Below, piece after piece: positions 34,531-42,507 of a stretch of 64,000 nucleotides of DNA. Every line of letters starts with the position of its first letter. The first letter of the stretch is position 1. This stretch comes from an uncultured Pelagibacteraceae bacterium (lineage in GTDB: Bacteria; Pseudomonadota; Alphaproteobacteria; Pelagibacterales; Pelagibacteraceae), in contig CACMZL010000002.1 of assembly GCA_902618205.1 (NCBI GenBank), positions 124,001 to 188,000 on the forward strand, given 5' to 3'. The notes beneath the pieces were generated by a model, which did not search any database, was not told the DNA's origin, and saw only the letters and a list, made by a program, of their open reading frames with translations. Made by a program: the position numbers and the translations under genes.

Positions 34531-35592
34531 ATGAAAGCACAGGTTTTACATAAGTATGACCCAGAAATGAAAGCAGATGTTTGGGTCACAGGTGAAGAGT
34601 TACCAAATCCTAAAATTGAGAAAGCAAGCGATGTCATTGTTAAAATTGGAGCTGCAGGTGTTTGTAGAACTGATTTGCATATTATTGAAGGAGTTTGGAA
34701 GCACATCACAGATCAAAATAACGATCTATTGCCTATGGTTATGGGACATGAGAACGCTGGATGGATAGAGGAAGTTGGTAAAGATGTTACAGGATTTAAA
34801 AAAGGTGATGCAGTTATTTTACACCCTAAAGTTTCTGGCACAGGAGGAACATGCTTGGATTGTAGAAGAGGAAACGATATGCATGCTGAAGATCCAATTT
34901 TTGCAGGTTTGAATGTTAAACACGGAGGGTATTCAGAATTACTTCAAACTAGTGTTAGAAATTTAATAAAAATTCCAAAAGTTTTAGGTCCAATAGATGT
35001 TGCACCATTTTCGGACGCAGGCTTAACTGCTTACAGAGTTGTTAAAAAAGCTACAAGACACCTTTTGCCAGGAGAAAATTGTGTAATCATAGGTGCTGGT
35101 GGATTAGGACATATAGCAATTCAATGTATGAAAGCAATGTGTGCTGCAAATATTATTGTTGTTGAAAAAGCAAAAGCACCTTTAGATCATGCAATGGAGC
35201 TCGGAGCTGACCACGGTGTTTTAATTGATGGTAATGAAATTGAAAAAGTAAAAGAACTTACAAAAGGTAAAGGAGCAGAGGCTGTTATTGATTTTGTTGG
35301 TGAAAAGGGTTCTACGCCAATGGGAATTAAGATGACAAAAGCAACTGGGACTTTTTACATTGTAGGTTACGGAGAAGAGATAAGAGTTTTGGCAATCGAT
35401 ATGATTGATCAAGAAAAAAGTATAGTTGGAAGCTTAGTAGGTACATGGGCTGAATTATATGAATTAATGGAACTAGCAGATAAAGGTTTAGTAAAACTTT
35501 CAATGAAAGAATACAAACTTGAAGAAGCTAATAAAGCACTACATGATTTAAATGATGGTAAGATTAAAGGTCGTGCAGTGTTAGTTCCATAA
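34531..35592 (+). CDS. Zinc-type NAD(P)-dependent alcohol dehydrogenase (MDR family)
   Basis: A 353-residue medium-chain dehydrogenase. It has catalytic-zinc elements in AGVCRTDLHIIEG (Cys) and MGHENAGWIEEVG (His-Glu) and the Rossmann motif VIIGAGGLGHIAIQ. The structural-zinc loop is altered: GTCLDCRRGNDMHAEDPIF keeps only two of the usual four Cys. ADHs without structural zinc are known, so it may still be active. It stands with the following ABC importer and may oxidise an imported polyol or alcohol. A strong SD precedes it, and the 107-base gap upstream marks a likely operon start. Confidence 0.9.
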   Translation: MKAQVLHKYDPEMKADVWVTGEELPNPKIEKASDVIVKIGAAGVCRTDLHIIEGVWKHITDQNNDLLPMVMGHENAGWIEEVGKDVTGFKKGDAVILHPKVSGTGGTCLDCRRGNDMHAEDPIFAGLNVKHGGYSELLQTSVRNLIKIPKVLGPIDVAPFSDAGLTAYRVVKKATRHLLPGENCVIIGAGGLGHIAIQCMKAMCAANIIVVEKAKAPLDHAMELGADHGVLIDGNEIEKVKELTKGKGAEAVIDFVGEKGSTPMGIKMTKATGTFYIVGYGEEIRVLAIDMIDQEKSIVGSLVGTWAELYELMELADKGLVKLSMKEYKLEEANKALHDLNDGKIKGRAVLVP

Positions 35593-35602
35593 TTAACAAC
35601 AA

Positions 35603-35610
35603 AGAGAGGA
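35603..35610 (+). promoter_or_regulatory. Strong Shine-Dalgarno AGAGAGGA before the ABC binding-protein gene
   Basis: AGAGAGGA lies six bases upstream of the ATG at 35617, identical to the SD of the preceding dehydrogenase gene. It supports the start choice and high translation of the binding protein. Confidence 0.75.
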
Positions 35611-35616
35611 AAAAAG

Positions 35617-37152
35617 ATGAAGACAATAAAAACTTGCGTAACCGCTCTAATATCAGCTTTGTTGGTATTTAGTCCTGTTGCGTATGCTGATAAGTGGAGT
35701 GATCAGTTTCCACATATCAAAGCAACTGGGGATATTCCTGGTGATTGTTCTTACGAGTCTATGTCTAAGAAAAACTATAAAGGCAAGACGCTTAAGATTA
35801 ATACACATGCTGTACCAGTCATGGGAGAGCCAACAGCTCTACATGCTGAGCAGTTCGCTAAACTTACTGGAGCAAAAGTTGATGTTACTCATACACCAGC
35901 AGGTGACTTATATGCGAAAGCAATGGTACCATTTCAAGCTGGACAAGCTCCATATGACATCGTTTTTGGATTTTCAAACTTCATTAACGATTGGAGAAGA
36001 TACTTAGAGCCAGTTCCAAAGAAATACGTTGAGATGAAACAAATGAAAGACGTTACTCCGTCTCACATCGGTGTAGCATCTTGGGATGGTGTTATGTATC
36101 AGTTTCCGGTTGATGGAGACAGACATTATCTAAAATATAGAAAAGATGTAATTGATAATCCTGAGTACCAAAAACAATATAAGGAAGCTACTGGTAAAGA
36201 ACTAAGAGTTCCTCAAACTTGGAAAGAGTATGGAGAAATGGCAGCTTACTTTAATAATTGGGACTGGGATGGAGATGGCGAGAAAGAATACGGATCTGCT
36301 GAAGTAATGAAAAAAGACGATCTAATGTATGCTGCTTTCTATTCAAGATCTGCTGCTTACTCTAAAAATCCAAAAACACCAGGTGGTTTTTTCTTTGATT
36401 TAGAAACTATGAAACCACTAATTAACAATCCAGGTTTTGTTGAAGCATTAACAGATTGGGTTGAGGCAACTAAATATGTTCCTCCAGGAGGAATAAATTT
36501 TGGTTTAGGTGATGAAATTGGATCATTTGGTGGAGGACAAACTTTGTTTAGTTTTTCATGGGATGATGCATTTGTTGCTGCTATGCAACCAGATAGTCCA
36601 ATAAACAATAAAGTTGGTGCTGCACAGTTACCAGGAGCAATGAAAGTTTGGAATAGAAAAACTAACTCTTGGGATGAAGGCTTTAACCAAGCTCCTTTCT
36701 TCGTATGGGGATGGGCAGTTGGAGTAGCTAAGAAAAGTAAAGAGAAAGAAATGGCTTTCGATTACCTATGTTTCTTCGCTAACGAAGCTAACCACCAAGC
36801 AGATATTGGAATTGGTAGATTTGGTGTAAACCCATTTAGAAATGATGACTTTAAAGTTGATGTATGGACACAAATTGGTTGGGATAAAGATATTGCTCAA
36901 TCATATGTTGATACTCTTGCACAAATGGAACAAAGTAAAAATAGAGTATTTCCATTAAGAGTTCCTGGAACTTTTGAGTTTAATGCTGCATTGGCTACTG
37001 CTGCTGCAAAAGCATTAGCTGGTCAATTATCTCCACAAGCTGCTTTAGACGAAGCTGCTAAACAGTGGGAAGATATACTTAACAGAGTAGGAAAAGATAA
37101 CGTAAGAAAAGCCTATGCTGTTGGTGTAGCAATGGAAGATAATAAGCAATAA
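35617..37152 (+). CDS. ABC transporter periplasmic solute-binding protein (family 1, carbohydrate/polyol)
   Basis: A 511-residue exported binding protein with a signal peptide (MKTIKTCVTALISALLVFSPVAYA). It has a family-1 extracellular solute-binding fold: LTGAKVDVTHTPAGDLY in the first lobe, APYDIVFGFSN, QTWKEYGEMAAYFN and the C-terminal FPLRVPGTFEFNAAL. A WDWDGDGEKEYG segment resembles a calcium loop. It captures a sugar or polyol for the two permeases and two ATPases that follow. Gene order and the unequal ATPases recall the rhizobial glycerol importer GlpSTPQV, but the ligand is not proved. The gene shows more C-ending codons than its neighbours, typical of high expression. Confidence 0.9.
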   Translation: MKTIKTCVTALISALLVFSPVAYADKWSDQFPHIKATGDIPGDCSYESMSKKNYKGKTLKINTHAVPVMGEPTALHAEQFAKLTGAKVDVTHTPAGDLYAKAMVPFQAGQAPYDIVFGFSNFINDWRRYLEPVPKKYVEMKQMKDVTPSHIGVASWDGVMYQFPVDGDRHYLKYRKDVIDNPEYQKQYKEATGKELRVPQTWKEYGEMAAYFNNWDWDGDGEKEYGSAEVMKKDDLMYAAFYSRSAAYSKNPKTPGGFFFDLETMKPLINNPGFVEALTDWVEATKYVPPGGINFGLGDEIGSFGGGQTLFSFSWDDAFVAAMQPDSPINNKVGAAQLPGAMKVWNRKTNSWDEGFNQAPFFVWGWAVGVAKKSKEKEMAFDYLCFFANEANHQADIGIGRFGVNPFRNDDFKVDVWTQIGWDKDIAQSYVDTLAQMEQSKNRVFPLRVPGTFEFNAALATAAAKALAGQLSPQAALDEAAKQWEDILNRVGKDNVRKAYAVGVAMEDNKQ

Positions 37153-37164
37153 TTTTATAAAACT

Positions 37165-37192
37165 TGTGGCCGTTTTTTAACGGCCACATTTT
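37165..37192 (+). terminator. Rho-independent-like hairpin after the ABC binding-protein gene
   Basis: TGTGGCCGTT and AACGGCCACA form a perfect 10-bp stem with a TTTT loop, followed by TTTT. It sits 12 bases after the binding-protein stop and before the permease genes. It probably ends most transcripts or protects the 3' end so that the binding protein is made in excess of the membrane parts. Confidence 0.85.
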
Positions 37193-37212
37193 AAAATAAT
37201 CCAAAAAAAATT

Positions 37213-38079
37213 ATGAATTTTAAACACAAGTTTGTTTTTTTATTCCCAGGATTGTTTGTACTTATTGGAATTTTAATTTTTCCAATTATTTTTACTATTA
37301 GATTAAGTCTTTCTGGATGGAATAGTTATACACCAGAAATGAACTTCATAGGTATCACGAATTATATAAGGTTATTTACTGATGACCCGAGGTTTTGGGA
37401 GTCTTTTTTTAGGCTAAGTTTTTTATCGGTAACCACAGTTATTCTTCAATATGTTATCGGATTTGCACTAGCGATGATGGTTTGGAGAGAAATAAAATTT
37501 AAAAGATTTTTTAGAGTAATTTTTCTCGTACCAATGATGACAACTCCAGTAATAATGACAGTTATTTGGAGAACATTTTTTCATGAGTCACTAGGTCCTG
37601 TAAATGATTTGTTAGGTGGATTTGGAGTAAAACCAATTTTGTGGTTGAGTGATCCAGTTATTGCAAAGTTTACTGTTATAATTGTTGAGGTTTGGCAATG
37701 GACACCATTTATGTTTTTACTATTACTCGCTGGACTTTTGTCACTTCCAAAAGAACCCTTTTTGGCAGCCGCTATAGATGGAGCAAGTCCATTTAGAAAA
37801 TTTGTTTATGTAACTTTTCCTTTGATGGCTCCAATATCAATTGGAGCAATAATTATAAGACTTATCGAGGCTTCAAAAATAATGGATACAGTATTTGTTT
37901 TGACTTCAGGAGGACCAGGTACTGCAACTGAGACCTCAAGTTTTTATATTTATATTAAAGGATTAAGAGAATTTCAGATGGGTTATGCAGCAACCTTATC
38001 TTTCACTTATCTTGTAATAATGATTATCAGTTTAACGATAATAGCTAAAGTTTTAACCAAACTAATGATCAAAGAATAA
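37213..38079 (+). CDS. ABC transporter permease 1 (MalF/UgpA-like)
   Basis: A 288-residue inner-membrane permease with six predicted helices and the EAA-loop motif AAAIDGASPFRKFVYVTFPLMAP that docks to the ATPase. The opening FLFPGLFVLIGILIFPIIFTIRLS is typical of carbohydrate-type (CUT1) permeases. It forms the channel with the next gene, three bases downstream. The 60-base gap after the binding-protein gene is mostly the terminator hairpin. Confidence 0.93.
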   Translation: MNFKHKFVFLFPGLFVLIGILIFPIIFTIRLSLSGWNSYTPEMNFIGITNYIRLFTDDPRFWESFFRLSFLSVTTVILQYVIGFALAMMVWREIKFKRFFRVIFLVPMMTTPVIMTVIWRTFFHESLGPVNDLLGGFGVKPILWLSDPVIAKFTVIIVEVWQWTPFMFLLLLAGLLSLPKEPFLAAAIDGASPFRKFVYVTFPLMAPISIGAIIIRLIEASKIMDTVFVLTSGGPGTATETSSFYIYIKGLREFQMGYAATLSFTYLVIMIISLTIIAKVLTKLMIKE

Positions 38080-38081
38080 AT

Positions 38082-38930
38082 ATGAGCAAACTTTACACTT
38101 TTCTTAAATATTTCTTTATTACATTTTGGACTGTATTTGTTGTTGCACCATTTCTGTGGGCTGTATCAACATCTTTTAAAGACTTCCAATCTGTAAATAG
38201 TAAAGTAACTTATATTCCTTGGTTAGATTTCGAACCAACATTGGAGGGTTGGAGAGTTTTAATTAAGTCTCCTGCGAAAGGTGGAGTAGATATTGTTGAG
38301 CCCTATTTTAATAGTATTTTTGTAACTTGTACTGCTAGTTTAATAAGTATTGTTCTTGGAACACTTGCTGCTTATGCACTATCAAGATTTACTTTTAAAG
38401 CTGGATTTGTAAGAAACAACGATATTACTTTTTTCTTCATTTCACAAAGAATCATGCCTCCAATTGTATTATCAATTCCTTTCTTTATTTTTCTAAGCAC
38501 AATAGGATTGCTTGATAGTTTATTAGGTCTAGTGGTCGTATATATCGTTTTATTAATGCCAATTGCTGTTTGGATTATGGTAGATTTTTTTAATAGAGTT
38601 CCAAAAGAATTAGATGAGACTGCATTAATTGATGGGTGTAATCCTTATCAAGCTTTCTATAAAGTTGTTTTACCAAATTCAATACCTGGTTTAATTGTTG
38701 CAGGAATGTTTTGTATTATTTTTGGATGGATAGATTTCTTTTTTGCATTTATTTTAACATTTACTGAAGTACAATTGTTACCTGTAAAAGTTGTTGCACT
38801 TAATTCATCAATAACACCATGGTGGAGCCTTTCGGCATCTGCTTTGGTTTCAGTTGCACCATTAATAATCGTTGCATTTATAGTTGAGAGATATCTATCA
38901 AAAGGAAATTTATCAGGAGCATTAAAATAA
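38082..38930 (+). CDS. ABC transporter permease 2 (MalG/UgpE-like)
   Basis: A 282-residue CUT1-type permease. An N-terminal helix is followed by the periplasmic loop with WRVLIKSPAKGG, then five more helices. The EAA loop is ELDETALIDGCNPYQAFYKVVLPNSIPG. It pairs with the upstream permease. Its TAA stop shares its last base with the ATG of the first ATPase gene (38930), indicating coupled translation. Confidence 0.93.
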   Translation: MSKLYTFLKYFFITFWTVFVVAPFLWAVSTSFKDFQSVNSKVTYIPWLDFEPTLEGWRVLIKSPAKGGVDIVEPYFNSIFVTCTASLISIVLGTLAAYALSRFTFKAGFVRNNDITFFFISQRIMPPIVLSIPFFIFLSTIGLLDSLLGLVVVYIVLLMPIAVWIMVDFFNRVPKELDETALIDGCNPYQAFYKVVLPNSIPGLIVAGMFCIIFGWIDFFFAFILTFTEVQLLPVKVVALNSSITPWWSLSASALVSVAPLIIVAFIVERYLSKGNLSGALK

Positions 38931-40009
38931 TGAATTTAATTGGAGAGAAAATTTCTTATAAACCTGATGAGCAATTTCATTTAAACGATGTCTCTTTTAA
39001 TTTTAAAAAAGGTAATTTGTATACCATTTTAGGCAGAACTTTATCTGGCAAAACGACTCTTTTAAAAACAATTGCAGGATTATTAAATCCAGATCAAGGC
39101 TCAATTTCTTTTGAGGAAAAAGACTTTATTAAAATACCAGTTTGGGAAAGAAATGTTGCTATGGTCTATCAGCAATTTATTAATTACCCTCACCTAAATG
39201 TTTATGAAAACATAACTTTTCCATTAGAACAGAGAAAATTAAGTCCTGAGCAAATAAAAAAAGATGTAGATGAAGCTCTAAAAACTGTTGGATTAGTTGG
39301 ATTTGAAAATAGAAAAATTCAGGAATTATCTGGTGGACAGCAACAAAGAGTTGCACTTGCAAGATCACTTGCAAAAAAAGCAAAAATTTTGTTGCTAGAC
39401 GAACCGTTAGTTAATTTAGATTATAAACTTAGAGAGCAGTTAAGAGAAGAATTTAAAAGAATTTTTTCAGAAGGACTATCCCAAGATACAATTTTAATTT
39501 ATTCAACAACAGACCCCCAAGAAGTAATGGAACTAAATGGAGAAGTAATTGTTTTAGATGAAGGGAAGGTATTACAAAAAGGGCCTGCTAAAGAGATTTT
39601 TGAAAATCCATCTAATTTAAAAGTTGCAGAAATATCAAATGATCCACCAATGAATGTTTTGAAGGGTTCAAAAAATTTAAAAAATGTGAACTTTGAGAAT
39701 ATTTCTTTAGAAATTCCAAATCATTTTAAAAATTTAGAAGATAAAGATTATAATTTTGGAATTAGAGCTTCAGAAATAAAACTTGATGAAAATGGTGAAG
39801 AATTCGAGATAGAATTAGCAGAGATTAGTGGTTCAGAAACATTGCTTCACTTAAAAAGAGGAAATTCAAAAATAATTGCTTTAATCGAGGAAGTAATGAA
39901 TTTTAAAATTCATGAGAAAGTAAAAATAAATTTTAATGCAAATAAGTTTTATGCTTTTGGAGAAGATGAAAAATTAGTTTCGTCGCCATATGGAGGAACA
40001 AATGGCTAA
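38930..40009 (+). CDS. ABC transporter ATP-binding protein 1 (canonical signature)
   Basis: A 359-residue CUT1-type ATPase. It has Walker A LGRTLSGKTTLLK, Q-loop MVYQQFINYP, the signature ELSGGQQQRVALARS, Walker B ILLLDEPLVNLD and a C-terminal regulatory (TOBE-like) domain from about residue 235. The switch-region sequence is YSTTDPQEV, without the usual His (normally TVTHDQ), so the catalytic His is replaced here by Thr. It presumably forms a heterodimer with ATPase 2, each partner supplying what the other lacks. GlpS of the rhizobial glycerol importer is the closest type I can recall. Confidence 0.92.
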   Translation: MNLIGEKISYKPDEQFHLNDVSFNFKKGNLYTILGRTLSGKTTLLKTIAGLLNPDQGSISFEEKDFIKIPVWERNVAMVYQQFINYPHLNVYENITFPLEQRKLSPEQIKKDVDEALKTVGLVGFENRKIQELSGGQQQRVALARSLAKKAKILLLDEPLVNLDYKLREQLREEFKRIFSEGLSQDTILIYSTTDPQEVMELNGEVIVLDEGKVLQKGPAKEIFENPSNLKVAEISNDPPMNVLKGSKNLKNVNFENISLEIPNHFKNLEDKDYNFGIRASEIKLDENGEEFEIELAEISGSETLLHLKRGNSKIIALIEEVMNFKIHEKVKINFNANKFYAFGEDEKLVSSPYGGTNG

Positions 40010-41075
40010 AATTGATTTATCAAATATCTCTCATACTTATAATCCTCTAGATCCAAAACCAACATATGCTCTTAATCCGTTTTCAATGACTTGGGAAAAT
40101 GGCAAGCGGTATGCAATTTTGGGACCTTCTGGGTGTGGAAAAACCACAATGTTAAACATTGTTTCTGGACTAGTGAGGCCATCCAAAGGTGAAATATTAT
40201 TCGATGAAACACCTGTGACCGATTTAAAAACAGAAGATAGAAATATTGCCCAAGTTTTCCAATTTCCAGTAATTTACAATACAATGACTGTTTATGATAA
40301 TTTAGCTTTCCCGCTAAGATGCAGGGAATTTACAAAAGAAAAAATTGAAGAAAGAGTAAAAGCAGTTTCAGATACTTTAAACTTATCTTCATTTTTAAAC
40401 TCACCAGCAAGAAAATTAACGGCTGATCAAAAACAACTTATCTCTTTAGGTAGAGGGTTGGTTAGGGAAGACGTTGCAGCTGTTTTAATGGACGAACCTC
40501 TTACAGTTATAGACCCAGATTTAAAATTTAGACTTCGAAGAAACTTAAAAGAAATCAATGAACAATATAAAACAACATTGGTTTATGTAACTCATGATCA
40601 AAACGAAGCTATGACTTTTGCAGAAAATATAATTGTTATGGATCAAGGTGAAATCGTGCAAGTTGGATTGCCAAAAGATTTATTTGAAAAACCTAAAACA
40701 ACTTTTGTTGGTTATTTTATTGGCTCTCCTGCGATGAATATCTTTCAATCAACTGTATCCTCTGATCATGAAGTAAAAATTAATGATACCACTATTAAGA
40801 CAAATTCAAATTTAGGAAATTTAAAAGATAAAAATGTTAAACTGGGTATTAGATCCGAGTTCATAGAATTGGCTGAAAGAGAAAAAAGTAATACAGTTAA
40901 AATTAAACTCACAAGAGTTGAGGACTTTGGTAATTTTAAGCTCCTTACAGGAAAAATGGGTGATTTAGTGATTAAGTCAAAGGTAGAAAGAGAAAAACCT
41001 ATTCCAGATGGAGAATTAAATTTATATTTTCCACCAGAGAAATGTTGCGTTTATTCTGATGAAAAATTAGTTTAA
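40002..41075 (+). CDS. ABC transporter ATP-binding protein 2 (degenerate signature)
   Basis: A 357-residue ATPase from the ATG at 40002 (MAKIDLSNISHTY), preceded by the SD GGAGGA. The ORF-track start at 39990 would place that SD inside the coding region. Walker A LGPSGCGKTTMLN, Q-loop QVFQFPVIYN, Walker B VLMDEPLTVID and switch His VTHDQNEAMTF are intact. The ABC signature reads KLTADQKQLISLGRG instead of LSGGQ. It complements ATPase 1, which has the signature but no switch His. A TOBE-like domain follows. The gene overlaps ATPase 1 by eight bases. Confidence 0.93.
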   Translation: MAKIDLSNISHTYNPLDPKPTYALNPFSMTWENGKRYAILGPSGCGKTTMLNIVSGLVRPSKGEILFDETPVTDLKTEDRNIAQVFQFPVIYNTMTVYDNLAFPLRCREFTKEKIEERVKAVSDTLNLSSFLNSPARKLTADQKQLISLGRGLVREDVAAVLMDEPLTVIDPDLKFRLRRNLKEINEQYKTTLVYVTHDQNEAMTFAENIIVMDQGEIVQVGLPKDLFEKPKTTFVGYFIGSPAMNIFQSTVSSDHEVKINDTTIKTNSNLGNLKDKNVKLGIRSEFIELAEREKSNTVKIKLTRVEDFGNFKLLTGKMGDLVIKSKVEREKPIPDGELNLYFPPEKCCVYSDEKLV

Positions 41076-41082
41076 TGGATAA

Positions 41083-42381
41083 ATGAAACTCCTAAATTTA
41101 TCAGCACAACAACTTTTAAAAAAACTTAAAAACAAACAATTAACTTCTGTTGAACTTTGTAAAGCATATATAAATCAAAAAAAAAAATATGATAAGAATA
41201 TTCAAGCTTGGGAATATTTTAATGAAAAAAAACTCCTAAGTGATGCGAAAAAATCTGACAATCAGAGAAAAAAATTGAAATCTTTAGGGGCTTTGCATGG
41301 TCTACCAGTAGCACTTAAAGATATTATTTCAACATCTGAAATGCCAACAAAATATGGGGCAAGAATAAAATTAAAAAAAAAGACTAATTTAGATGCCAAA
41401 ATTGTTGAGCTCTTAAAAAAGGCTGGAGCAATAATTATGGGTAAAACTGTAACTTGTGAATTAGCTTTCTTATCTCCATCAAAAACTAAAAACCCACATG
41501 ATTATTCAAGAACACCAGGAGGTTCATCTAGTGGTTCTGCAGCTGCCATTGCATCTGATATGGCGCCATTATCAATTGGAACTCAAACTGGCGGATCCGT
41601 GATTAGGCCAGCCTCTTATTGTGGAGTTGTTGGTTATAAACCTACCTATGGATTAATTTCTAGAAATGGTATTTTACAAACATCATATAATTTAGATCAA
41701 GTCGGAGTATTTGGAAAAACAATTAGTGATGTAGAACTTTTATCAAAAGTTTTGTTTGCTAGAGACGATGCAGATGCAATAACAACAAGTGTTAATTTTC
41801 TTAATAAAAAAATTAAAATAAAAAAATCAAAATTTGTTTTTTATAAAACCAAACGTTGGAGAAATGTTGATAGTATTTCTAAAAAATCATTTAACAAATT
41901 TATTTTAAATAATAAAAAAATGATAAAAGTTGAGACTGCTCCCAAATATTTTGAAGAAATGATTGATTGTCATACAATTATATATGAGACAGAGATGGCT
42001 CAAAATTTCCATAATTATTACAAAACTTCAAAAGGAAAACTTTCTATAGAAATTAAGAAAGCAATTATTAATGGACTAAAACATTCGGCTAAAGATTATG
42101 CTTTAGCTTTAGATGCGATGAGAACATATTCAAAAAACTTAGATAATATATTTGAAAGGTTTGATGCAATTATAACGCCAAGTAGTTGTGGAATTGCTGA
42201 CAAAGGATTTAAGACAACTGGGAGTCCAGAATTTAATAAGATTTGGTCTCTTGCACATGTGCCCTGCATTTCACTGCCAATTTTGAAAGGTGAAAAAAAT
42301 TTGCCTTTAGGAGTGCAAATTATAGGCAAACAATTTGAAGATCTAAGCATGTTAAAACATGCCAAAATATTCAATAATTAA
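41083..42381 (+). CDS. Amidase-signature hydrolase
   Basis: A 432-residue serine amidase of the GatA/AtzE family. The catalytic Lys lies in PVALKDIISTSE. The Gly/Ser-rich core RTPGGSSSGSAAAIASDM plus IGTQTGGSVIRPAS holds the cis-Ser and the nucleophilic Ser, so the Ser-Ser-Lys triad is complete. GatB and GatC are not adjacent and the sequence is shorter than typical GatA (about 485), so a small-molecule amide substrate is likelier than tRNA. It lies seven bases after ATPase 2, possibly acting on a compound taken up by that transporter. Confidence 0.88.
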   Translation: MKLLNLSAQQLLKKLKNKQLTSVELCKAYINQKKKYDKNIQAWEYFNEKKLLSDAKKSDNQRKKLKSLGALHGLPVALKDIISTSEMPTKYGARIKLKKKTNLDAKIVELLKKAGAIIMGKTVTCELAFLSPSKTKNPHDYSRTPGGSSSGSAAAIASDMAPLSIGTQTGGSVIRPASYCGVVGYKPTYGLISRNGILQTSYNLDQVGVFGKTISDVELLSKVLFARDDADAITTSVNFLNKKIKIKKSKFVFYKTKRWRNVDSISKKSFNKFILNNKKMIKVETAPKYFEEMIDCHTIIYETEMAQNFHNYYKTSKGKLSIEIKKAIINGLKHSAKDYALALDAMRTYSKNLDNIFERFDAIITPSSCGIADKGFKTTGSPEFNKIWSLAHVPCISLPILKGEKNLPLGVQIIGKQFEDLSMLKHAKIFNN

Positions 42382-42398
42382 AGATAATTCATAAACAT

Positions 42399-42417
42399 TT
42401 ACAATCATAGATTGTAA
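42399..42417. promoter_or_regulatory. Inverted repeat TTACAATC-ATA-GATTGTAA upstream of the TRAP operon
   Basis: A perfect 8-bp inverted repeat with a 3-base centre lies 18 bases after the amidase stop and about 90 bases before the TRAP binding-protein start. It may be an operator for a dimeric regulator (GntR-like sites have this size), or a weak terminator without a T-run. No regulator gene is adjacent. Confidence 0.4.
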
Positions 42418-42495
42418 TTAAGTGAAAAATCCTCGCTTTTTTAAAATGACTCTAAGAAACATATATGCTTTAAATGCATCAGTTAATTAACTTAA

Positions 42496-42503
42496 AGAGG
42501 AGA
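42496..42503 (+). promoter_or_regulatory. Strong Shine-Dalgarno AGAGGAGA before the TRAP binding-protein gene
   Basis: AGAGGAGA lies four bases before the ATG at 42508. It is among the best SD sequences in the window and fits an abundantly made periplasmic protein. Confidence 0.75.
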
Positions 42504-42507
42504 AATA

